Positions 7,341 through 15,400 of a stretch of 21,050 nucleotides of DNA are shown one piece after another. The translations under genes were made by a program, and so were the position numbers. The DNA comes from Candidatus Hodarchaeota archaeon (lineage in GTDB: Archaea > Asgardarchaeota > Heimdallarchaeia > Hodarchaeales > YT1-039), in the NCBI GenBank assembly GCA_016840025.1, contig JAEOTF010000077.1, forward strand, positions 1-21,050, read 5' to 3'. Below the pieces are notes generated by a model, which saw only the letters and a program-made list of their open reading frames with translations, was not told the origin of the DNA and did no database searches. Every line of letters begins with the position of its first letter. Position 1 is the first letter of the stretch.

Positions 7341-9040
7341 TTTCGTTTACCCCCTATCTCTTTCATAGTTTCATTTTCTACAAAATTTGCCAAATTAGAA
7401 TACTTATCATAGAGTTTATCGTATTTTTTCGCATTTTCGGGAATGGGGAGATATTCCTTCACAAAGCCACTGGTCATATGCTTTTGAGCTTCTTCAATTG
7501 TATTGTATATACCCGCAGCAGTTGCTGCACACATGGCTGCTCCCAAAGCACACGCTTGATTAGATTTACAAATTTTAATAGGACGATTCAGAACATCTGC
7601 TAATGTTTGCATGACGAAATCAGATCTAATCGCGCCCCCGCCAATAGCAATGATCTTTTTGATAGGTACACCTTGAGATTCAAAACATTCATTTATTTTT
7701 CTGGCACCAAATGCTGTGGCTTCTACAAGACTACGATATAAACTTGGCGCGTTGGAACCAAGGTTTAAATTTGTAATGGCACCTTTAAGGTATTGATTCG
7801 CAACAGGAGTCCGTCTTCCATTCAACCAATCCAAAGCAAGTATACTTGTTTCATCAACGGAGATTTTTTGGGCTTCTTCCTCAAGTTTAAGAATTATTCT
7901 GCTGTTAATTTCATCCAGAATTTCCTTTTTTGTTTGTTCATCAACTAATCTACTATCCTTCAAAATAGACTCCGAAGACCAAGATAAAAGTGATTTAAAC
8001 CATGCGTAGACATCTCCAAAAGATGATTGACCAGCTTCCAAACCAAGCATATTTGGGATTACAGAACCATCTACTTGTCCACAAATTCCTTTAATGAGTT
8101 TTCCTTCAAGATCATCATGCGGAGCGACGAGTATATCGCAAGTGGAGGTACCAATGATTTTTACAAGTGTATAGGATTCTATTCCAGCACCAACTGCCCC
8201 CATATGGGCATCAAATGAGCCAACACCTATCACTACATCTTTATTAAGACCTAGTTTCTTTGCCCATTCTGTTGAAATGATACCTGCTTTAATATCAGCG
8301 GTATAAGTTGTTTTGTAAAGATTTGCTTTTAATCCTTTAAGTAGAAGATCAACTTCAATTAAAAATGCTTCATCCGGGAGTCCACCCCATAACTCATGCC
8401 ACATAGCTTTGTGTCCCGCAGCACACCGACTTCTTTTGATGGTTAACACATCTTTATTCCCTGTTAACAAAGCAGGGATCCAATCACAGAGTTCAACCAC
8501 TGAAAAAGCAGCTTTCCGAATTTCTTCATCTTTCCTTAGTGTATGAAGTGCTTTAGCCCAGAACCATTCTGTTGAATAGACTCCTCCTTCATATTTCGTA
8601 AAATCCTCTCCACCCCATTTTTTAGCCACCTCATTTATTTCAGCTGCTTCTTTGACAGCAGTATGATCTTTCCACAAAATAAACATACCGTTTGGGTTCT
8701 CTTGAAATTCAGGCAGTAGTGCAAGAGGAGTCCCTTGGTCATCAGTAAGACAAGGAGTAGAACCTGTCGTGTCTACACTAATACCCTTTATATTTTCCCT
8801 CACATCAGTAGGTACGTTCTCTAAGCAAGCAATAATGGTATTTTCTAAACCTTCGATATAATCTAATGGGTGATGGCGGAACTGGTTTGCTTCGGGAATA
8901 CAGTACTTTTCTTCCTTCCATCTAGGGAAATCATAAACTTCAGATACGACTTCTTCCCCTGTTTGTGCGTTAACAATGAGTGTTCGGACAGAATCTGTAC
9001 CAAAATCCATACCGATGACGTATTGATGATCTGAAACCAT
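7334..9040 (-). CDS. araB: ribulokinase
   Basis: A 568-residue FGGY-family carbohydrate kinase that phosphorylates L-ribulose with ATP to L-ribulose 5-phosphate. Length and motifs follow E. coli AraB (566 residues) closely. These include the phosphate-binding MDFGTDSVRT near the start, NQFRHHPLDYIE (52-63), VDTTGSTP (89-96), ENPNGMFILWKDHTA, the catalytic-base segment GSFDAHMGAVGAG with D277, the second phosphate motif GTSTCDIL (297-304), GQVDGSVIPNMLGLEAGQS and the adenosine-site AIGGGA. It starts at ATG 9040 without a clear Shine-Dalgarno sequence. Its last codons (AAA TTC TAG) overlap the beginning of AraD homology, so the two are translated as a coupled pair. It is divergent from the flavodoxin-like gene. 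Confidence 0.97.
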   Translation of the reverse strand: MVSDHQYVIGMDFGTDSVRTLIVNAQTGEEVVSEVYDFPRWKEEKYCIPEANQFRHHPLDYIEGLENTIIACLENVPTDVRENIKGISVDTTGSTPCLTDDQGTPLALLPEFQENPNGMFILWKDHTAVKEAAEINEVAKKWGGEDFTKYEGGVYSTEWFWAKALHTLRKDEEIRKAAFSVVELCDWIPALLTGNKDVLTIKRSRCAAGHKAMWHELWGGLPDEAFLIEVDLLLKGLKANLYKTTYTADIKAGIISTEWAKKLGLNKDVVIGVGSFDAHMGAVGAGIESYTLVKIIGTSTCDILVAPHDDLEGKLIKGICGQVDGSVIPNMLGLEAGQSSFGDVYAWFKSLLSWSSESILKDSRLVDEQTKKEILDEINSRIILKLEEEAQKISVDETSILALDWLNGRRTPVANQYLKGAITNLNLGSNAPSLYRSLVEATAFGARKINECFESQGVPIKKIIAIGGGAIRSDFVMQTLADVLNRPIKICKSNQACALGAAMCAATAAGIYNTIEEAQKHMTSGFVKEYLPIPENAKKYDKLYDKYSNLANFVENETMKEIGGKRKF

Positions 9041-9091
9041 ACTTTGGGTCTAAACACATTTTGCTCAAAAAAATTTTTGTGTAGAACAAAG

Positions 9092-9100
9092 AATATATTT
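9092..9100 (-). promoter_or_regulatory. candidate TATA box of the araBD operon
   Basis: On the minus strand the sequence reads AAATATATT, preceded by CTAG. It lies about 52-60 nt before the araB ATG, which predicts a leader of roughly 25-35 nt. No obvious inverted-repeat operator was seen next to it. By eye only. Confidence 0.3.
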
Positions 9101-9183
9101 CTAGCAGTTAAAAGGTAAAAAATCCTTCTATTTCTACAATGAAGTTATCTTTTTAGAAAGGGAAATTATAATATAGTTGTTAA

Positions 9184-9193
9184 ACTTATAAAT
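9184..9193 (+). promoter_or_regulatory. candidate TATA box, leaderless transcript of the flavodoxin gene
   Basis: ACTTATAAAT sits 18-27 nt ahead of the ATG at 9211, the spacing expected when transcription begins at or next to the start codon. No Shine-Dalgarno sequence precedes the gene, which fits a leaderless mRNA, common in archaea. A weaker AT-rich box lies at about 9166-9176. Confidence 0.4.
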
Positions 9194-9210
9194 ACGGGAA
9201 TGAATAGTAA

Positions 9211-9639
9211 ATGAAGATTGGGATAATTTATGGGACAAGACGGAAGAAAGCAACGGTTACAGTTGTAAATTGGCTTAAATCTGCGTTCAATCAAGCTGGC
9301 ATTACTGTTGACGCAGCGAGGCACAAAGAATTTACAACATTCGACCAAGATGCGTTTTTGATTGGATCAGCAGTATATGCAGGGGGAATACGGACAGGTT
9401 TACTAGAGTTCCTCGAAAAAAACCAAAATTCAATCAAGGACAAACCTTTAGCTACATTTGTCGTATGTAAGGAAGTTGAAAAACCTGAGAATCATATGGC
9501 TCAAATTCTAGAGAAATTACCCCAAGAACCTATCAGCCAAGTCATCTTTGAAGGATACATGTTTAGAAAAGGAAATTTTGACAAACAGAAACCTAAAGCA
9601 GAAGCATGGGTACAAGAAATAGTGAAAAAACTTTCTTAG
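9211..9639 (+). CDS. flavodoxin-domain protein (HemG-type short flavodoxin)
   Basis: A 142-residue single-domain flavodoxin-like protein. The first strand and phosphate loop read MKIGIIYGTRRKKATVTV, where the loop after strand 1 normally binds the FMN phosphate. IGSAVYAGGIRTGLLEFL (51-68) is the typical second FMN-loop region of the flavodoxin family that includes protoporphyrinogen dehydrogenase HemG. It has no membrane segment or extra domain. The phosphate loop is basic (RRKK) rather than Ser/Thr-rich, so FMN binding should be tested rather than assumed. It is probably an electron carrier or a small NAD(P)H-linked reductase. No neighbour points to a heme pathway. The gene is divergent from araB. 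Confidence 0.75.
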   Translation: MKIGIIYGTRRKKATVTVVNWLKSAFNQAGITVDAARHKEFTTFDQDAFLIGSAVYAGGIRTGLLEFLEKNQNSIKDKPLATFVVCKEVEKPENHMAQILEKLPQEPISQVIFEGYMFRKGNFDKQKPKAEAWVQEIVKKLS

Positions 9640-9693
9640 ATACTTAATTCTTCTCCTATAACTAAGATTATACACAATTCTGGAAAACGATCC

Positions 9694-9729
9694 GTGAAAT
9701 ATCAATTTTAAGTGAAATATTAATTTTAA
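9694..9729. repeat. 18-bp direct repeat, two copies
   Basis: GTGAAATATCAATTTTAA at 9694-9711 is followed directly by GTGAAATATTAATTTTAA at 9712-9729, differing at one base. It lies about 55-90 bp after the flavodoxin stop in a 293-bp interval that otherwise shows only a T-tract (9781-9787, a possible terminator) and AT-rich sequence. Confidence 0.6.
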
Positions 9730-9932
9730 GAAAATTAATTGAGTTTGTACAGAATTATTAAAAATAACAATTCATTCATTCTTTTTTTCACACAACGTGC
9801 TCACTCTTTCTAGTTCTGCTAGTTGTAACTCTCCTCATCAAAGACGTTTGAAAATCTCAAGAGTTTCTACATACAACACATCTCTCCCCATCATAACAAG
9901 ATTTAAGTCTATCAAATCTACTATATTAACCG

Positions 9933-10484
9933 ATGTCAAATAGAGAATTAAATAATGAATCCTCAAATGATATTAATCAAAGACCGATCAAATATTATCT
10001 TGGATGGAGTTGGGTTATCTTTTTATTTTTGGAATTTGTGTTGGGTGAGTTTTTCATCAATGAAGAAATAATTGAAATCCTTTGGTACCTTGGTTTGATA
10101 TTCCTACTAAGTGGAGTAATTCTGGTACCTATGCCTTTCATTTATTTTACTAAGAAAGGTAAAATCCCGGAAGGAAAGAGTTTCTTTCATACTACTGCCC
10201 TTGTTGACTCTGGAATATATGAAATCGTTCGACATCCCCAACATTTAGGTTGGATGTGTTTTATGTTTTCTTTTATTCTTATAAAGCAACATTGGATAAT
10301 TGCAATCTGTGGGATTCTAGGTATATTCTTATTGTACTACACAACAGTAGAAGAAGATAAACTCCTTATCAGAAAATTTAGAGATGATTATAAGAATTAT
10401 ATGAATTCTGTACCTAGATTAAATCTGTTTTTAGGAATAATAAGAATGATTTGGCGTAAAATTAATTCTATATTCCAGAAATAA
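9933..10484 (+). CDS. isoprenylcysteine carboxyl methyltransferase/phospholipid methyltransferase family membrane protein
   Basis: A 183-residue integral membrane protein with hydrophobic segments at about 22-42, 48-72, 105-118 and 120-138. The catalytic signature of the ICMT/PEMT superfamily is clear: IVRHPQHLGW (98-107), followed by the paired acidic EED (140-142) and FRDDYKNYMNSVPR (149-162). These bind S-adenosylmethionine at the membrane face. Substrates in the family include prenylcysteine, lipids and other small membrane molecules, and the sequence does not tell which. An atypical AT-rich TATA-like box (ATTTAAGT, 9901-9908) is placed about 25-30 nt before the ATG, suggesting a leaderless or very short leader. 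Neighbours give no functional hint. Confidence 0.82.
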   Translation: MSNRELNNESSNDINQRPIKYYLGWSWVIFLFLEFVLGEFFINEEIIEILWYLGLIFLLSGVILVPMPFIYFTKKGKIPEGKSFFHTTALVDSGIYEIVRHPQHLGWMCFMFSFILIKQHWIIAICGILGIFLLYYTTVEEDKLLIRKFRDDYKNYMNSVPRLNLFLGIIRMIWRKINSIFQK

Positions 10485-10655
10485 ACTTTTATGATGATGA
10501 ATTATTGGAATAGATATCAGATAGAACAATGAATACATCTATAATAAGGGAAAATAGGTCAGGATTCTAATCAAAATATGCAGTAAAATGGAATTGTTTT
10601 TTACGAATTTTTATTGCCCTCCAATTAAGGCCAATGGAACATGGTGTATGGATGA

Positions 10656-11309
10656 ATGATAGTAGCTGCTTCACTACTTGCTGCAGATTTTAGTCGATTA
10701 GGGGAAGAAATCCGAGCTGTTCAAGCTGCAGGCGCGGATTGGATCCATCTTGACATAATGGATGGTCAATTTGTCCCAAATATCACAATTGGACCACCAG
10801 TTATTAAAAAATTACGTCCCATTGCACCAGAGATGTTTTATGATGTTCATTTAATGATTAACACTCCTGAAAAATTACTTGAGGATTTTATTGAAGCGGG
10901 AACCAATTCTATAACCATTCATTACGAAGGAACGAGAGACCTGAAAGGAATAATTGATAAACTTCATACAGCAGGGATAAAAGCGGGAATCTCACTAAAA
11001 CCAGGAACAACCATTGATGTTTTGGAGCATTTTCTTCCATATTTAGATCTGGTATTAATCATGACGGTTGAACCGGGTTTCGGTGGCCAAAAATTGCTCC
11101 CTGAAACCCTCCAAAAGGTGGTAAACCTAAAAAACATTAGAATGCAAGACCCTCGTAAATATAAATATATGATTGAGATTGATGGAGGCGTGAATGCGGA
11201 TACAATTGCAATGGCTAAAGAAGCGGGTGTTGATGTGGTAGTAGCAGGTTCTTATATCTTTAAACATCCAAATTATGAAGAAGCAATCAAAACCCTCAAA
11301 AATGAATGA
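10656..11309 (+). CDS. rpe: ribulose-phosphate 3-epimerase
   Basis: A 217-residue TIM-barrel enzyme interconverting D-ribulose 5-phosphate and D-xylulose 5-phosphate. All family motifs are in order: AASLLAADFSRL near the start, HLDIMDGQFVPNITIGP (31-47) with metal ligand H31 and catalytic D33, DVHLMI (63-68) with H65, the phosphate-side loop TVEPGFGGQKL (137-147), and EIDGGVN (174-180) with catalytic D176. The length is normal. It starts at ATG, with only a weak upstream GGATGA. It lies about 1.6 kb from araB, and its substrate is the product of AraD, so it probably connects pentose uptake to the non-oxidative pentose or ribulose-monophosphate routes. Confidence 0.96.
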   Translation: MIVAASLLAADFSRLGEEIRAVQAAGADWIHLDIMDGQFVPNITIGPPVIKKLRPIAPEMFYDVHLMINTPEKLLEDFIEAGTNSITIHYEGTRDLKGIIDKLHTAGIKAGISLKPGTTIDVLEHFLPYLDLVLIMTVEPGFGGQKLLPETLQKVVNLKNIRMQDPRKYKYMIEIDGGVNADTIAMAKEAGVDVVVAGSYIFKHPNYEEAIKTLKNE

Positions 11310-11528
11310 AATTAAAAACCATTTACTTGATTAAGCAAATAATGGTGGATAATGAGGAAAATTATTGAGAATTAACAACCGATTGAATTATCAGCACTCT
11401 AAAAGCCAATTAATTGCATAAACATGGAAAGATTATTAACTAATATGTAATTAGCAACAAATGTCAATAAATTTATTTGTGAAGTAAAATTTCAGAGGTT
11501 AGGTACGGAATTTTAATCTAGAATAGTT

Positions 11529-11533
11529 GAGGT
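11529..11533 (+). promoter_or_regulatory. Shine-Dalgarno site of the PRC-barrel gene
   Basis: GAGGT lies 7 nt ahead of the ATG at 11541. It is one of the clearer ribosome-binding sites in the window, where many genes have none, and it fixes this start. Confidence 0.5.
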
Positions 11534-11540
11534 TGTTTCT

Positions 11541-12437
11541 ATGAGTTCAAATGATGATAGTCTGTCTTCATTAAGTACAAAAACTGTCATAGATGCCGAT
11601 GGTAAGAAACTCGGATGGATCAAGGACGCTGTTGTTAATTTGGATACGTTCCAAATTCGTGGGTTTGTCATCTATGGATCAAGAATAGAAGAATTGCTTG
11701 AAGATATGGGTGTAAGGAAAGATGTTGATCCTTTTCTTACTATGAAAGAAATTAAAGATAAGACCGAATCCACGGTCACTTTAACTAAAGGTGCAGGTGA
11801 TCTCGCGAATGTGATGGAACCGGGCTTTTTATCAGATAATGAGCTTTTATTCTCAAAAATGAGAAAAATGGCCGTAATTGACTCTAAAGGACAGAAATTG
11901 GGAATTTTTACAGATATTTTCCTTAAAGGAGAAGAAGCCGTATTTCAGATTGGTGGAAAGGAATTTCTTGAGTATCTTCAGAAAAACCGTTGGACTCAAA
12001 ATTTGACATACCTGATCGAACCTTCTCATATTTCCTTCGATAAAGATCAGGCTCAATTTAAAATCGATACAGATCTAAAACACATTGAAAGAGATTTAAA
12101 GCTAAATATGACGAATGTTCTTCGTGAGCTAATGCTTGAAGCCAAGAGAGATGGTAAAGTTACAAAGGATGAAGAAGCACTGATTGACTCTGTGGCAATC
12201 GACTTAGCAACTTACCACGATGCACTCATTCAAGCTTTAGAGGATCATGTAATTGATAAAGAAGAAGAGAGGCATTTAGAAGAATTAAAAGAGACAATTC
12301 TTAGTAAAGTCTATTATATTGCTAGATTAGATGAAGTTATAACAACAGATGAAAAAGCTTTGATAGAGAAACTAGCAGCTTACATAATTGAGCGGCGAAA
12401 GGAGCTTTTATGGAAAGTCTTTGGGACAACTACCTAA
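11541..12437 (+). CDS. tandem PRC-barrel protein with TerB-like helical C-terminus
   Basis: A 298-residue soluble protein. Residues 10-85 (TKTVIDADGKKLGWIKDAVVNLDTF) and 105-178 (KMAVIDSKGQKLGIFTDIFLKGEE) are two PRC-barrel-type beta domains, each opening with a V-ID-(D/S)-G-KLG segment. Archaeal PRC-barrel proteins include CdvA and small partners of division or RNA machinery. Residues 185-290 are helical and contain a spaced acidic motif three times: AKRDGKVTKDEEALI (201-215), ALEDHVIDKEEERHL (232-246) and ARLDEVITTDEKALI (261-275). That pattern (D-x-x-I/V-x-x-x-E-x-x-x-L) is typical of TerB-like domains, which bind metal in tellurite-resistance proteins. I see no catalytic residues; a scaffold or regulator is likely. 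It converges on the beta-helix gene with a 47-bp gap. Confidence 0.72.
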   Translation: MSSNDDSLSSLSTKTVIDADGKKLGWIKDAVVNLDTFQIRGFVIYGSRIEELLEDMGVRKDVDPFLTMKEIKDKTESTVTLTKGAGDLANVMEPGFLSDNELLFSKMRKMAVIDSKGQKLGIFTDIFLKGEEAVFQIGGKEFLEYLQKNRWTQNLTYLIEPSHISFDKDQAQFKIDTDLKHIERDLKLNMTNVLRELMLEAKRDGKVTKDEEALIDSVAIDLATYHDALIQALEDHVIDKEEERHLEELKETILSKVYYIARLDEVITTDEKALIEKLAAYIIERRKELLWKVFGTTT

Positions 12438-12484
12438 GGCAGATTCAACTCCATCCTCATTTGTTTCAAAGCATTATTTAACAG

Positions 12485-15400
12485 TCATAGATCCGCATTA
12501 CTTTTTTTGGTAGCCTTTTTTCGACGACGGATTAGCATTACGAGACCAACTACGCTCAAGCCGACAATGATGAGGATTACTCCAAACACAAGCGGATCAA
12601 TCCCATCAGATGGTTCACTCGTCATTGATGATTCACTTGTCGTTGATGATTCACTTGTCGTTGATGATTCACTTGTCGTTGATGATTCACTTGTCGTTGA
12701 TGATTCACTTGTCGTTGATGATTCACTTGTAGTAATGATGACAGCAATTTGTACTGAAAAGCTAACTGAGACATAAACTTCATTCCCCGCAGAATCATTA
12801 CCATAGGCATGCAGAATAAATATACCATTGGTGAAGGTTCGATTAACTGGCCCTGTCCAGCTCTGATTTGATAAATCAATACCTTGAATATAGTACCAGT
12901 TATGTGACGCGTCACTTAGGAAAGCAATAGTGATATTTGATGTAGTATAAATTGTTTGATTAACCGGGCTGATAATACTCAGATTGGGAGGTATAAGGTC
13001 AGGAGCTACAATAACCCAAATTGTATCGGAAACCCAATTCCCTGATGTGTCATTAACAAATAAGGTGAAATTGTATATATCTGGATCTAACCCATCAATG
13101 GTGTCGGAAATGTCTCCACCTTTCCAATCAGTCCAATTCAAAGGTGTTTCATCACGATAGAGCACATATGTATCAGGGAAGGGATCATAAGGGTGCCATA
13201 TAATCACATTATCAGTCATTCCTGCTTCATAAGTCATATTTGCTGGGTGGTCAATAATTGGAGCGAAATCATCTACAGCCTTCATTAATGGATAACTGTC
13301 ATTCACCAAATCCCCCGGGATTAGATAGGGGGTATCACCGATACCATCAACAGGATTGAGATCTACACCTGTATAACTATCCCACCAGTTACCGTGGGAA
13401 CCATTATCCCATCGATTGGTACCATTCCCATCATAAGCGTTTTGTTCTCCATTATTTCCTATAATATTGTTCCACAGTATACTTTCTTCCGTTGTTGAAC
13501 TTAATTCTATTCCTTTTTGCGAGTTCGATATAATCGTGTTGTAGTTCACTGTACAGTTAGCAGAATAATATATTCCAAGTCCATTGATTCCACTATTCGC
13601 CACAAGGTTGTGGATTAGGGTAATGTTATCAGATTGATACAGAAGAATTCCGGAATTCGAACTATACACAATGTTGTTATCAGAAACTGTGCAATTGGAA
13701 GAAAAACCAATTGAAATTCCATAACCTGAGGAATTCATAATAGTATTATATGTGATTGTGTTATTACTGGTTAAATCTAAGTCAATCCCATTTTCAGAGC
13801 TCTGTGTAATGATATTATGGTATAATGTGTTATTACTACTAGAATCGCTGAGGTGAATTCCAGATCTGGCATCTGTAAGAGAATTATAGCTCATATTGTT
13901 GTTATGTGCCTCATTCAGGAAGATTCCTTTACCCGTAATGTTTGTGAGGGTATTTTCGTTTACAGTACAATTGTTGGATCTGTCAATATAAATTCCATTG
14001 TAAGTCTTAGTGACTACGTTACTCGTAACGGTAATATTAGCTGAATTTTGCAAATAGATACTGGAAGATGTACAATTTACCAGGTCATTATTTATAATGC
14101 TACTGTTGTCAGAATTAGAGTCAAAGACAATTCCATTATTGCAATCTATGACATAATTCCCGTATACGGTGCAATTGGATGATTGTGACGTGTAAATTCC
14201 ATAATCTGAGGTCATGATTACATTGTTGACAAGGATGGGATTATCCGCTGAAATAATGCAGAGTCCGAAGTAATTACCTTGAATGGTGCAGTTCAACACC
14301 TGGACATCATCGGTGTTGATCCACAGCCCAGTATGATCGCCTTGGTTCCCCCACTCCCAACCGGCATGACTGAATGTACTGTTCTTCAATAAAACAGAAC
14401 TAAAAACATTAGCTTGCAGATACCACGCATGAGATGCATTAAGGGCTGCTACTACAGAAAACCCATCAATTTGTAGTGCACCCCCACTTGCTACATCGAT
14501 ATGATATTGCCCATCACTACTGCAGTTTAAAAGCAAGATTACATTGTGGAATGTCAAATTACCGCTGCTTTGAATGTGCAAATTGCCCGTAAGCGTAATG
14601 ATCTCATTTTCACGTATTTCAATGCCTACTACAGTCCAATCACCAATGATAATGGAATGACCTCCTGTGGGATACCGTGCAGCAGGAAACATTAGCGGGA
14701 AGGGATCTTGATTGCTAGAGAACACAAACGGTGTATCTCCAAAAGTATCACCATTAGCATCCTGACCTGTATAAGCACTCGCCCAATGATTACCTATACT
14801 ATTATGGTAAAATTTATTGTTACCATTATTATCTACCACTTGGGTAATTTGCTTCAGGAAGAAATCATTAGCATAGATCACGTTATATCCTGATGAACTA
14901 GACAGATCAATTTCTCTTAACTTACTATTTTTGAAGATATTTCCTGTGATAGTGCAGTTAATTGTACTGGTCATCACTATCCCGTTTCCTGAGTTATTAA
15001 CAAGAGTATTAGTGGTTATTAGGCTATTAGCAGAGTAAACAACGAAAATTCCGTTACTAGAGCTATTGGTAGCAATGTTATCTGATAAAGTGATATTGTC
15101 AGAGTAGATCATTTCGATTGCGGAGTTAGTGCTGTTAGTAATATTGTTGGAACTGACTGTACAATTTGGAGAAGCCTGTATAAGTAATCCCTGGGATCCG
15201 GTGTGCGCAATTGTATTATCTGTACAAGTAGAGTTCCTAGAATCCCATATACGAATTCCTTGACTAATAGGGTATTTAATAGTATTACCACTGACTGAAC
15301 AATTTGGAGAAGCCTGTATATGTAATCCCTCAAGTTCAGTGTGTGTAATTGAGTTATCCATACAGTCACTATTTTCTGAAAAATATTGACGAACTCCATA

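Noticed and set aside
12631..12730. Regular short repeats resembling a CRISPR array
   Set aside because: The units are directly adjacent with no spacers and encode the protein stalk.
12507..12776. Plus-strand open frame with repeated DDSLVV across the stalk repeat
   Set aside because: It is the antisense shadow of the 18-bp TTSESS stalk repeat.
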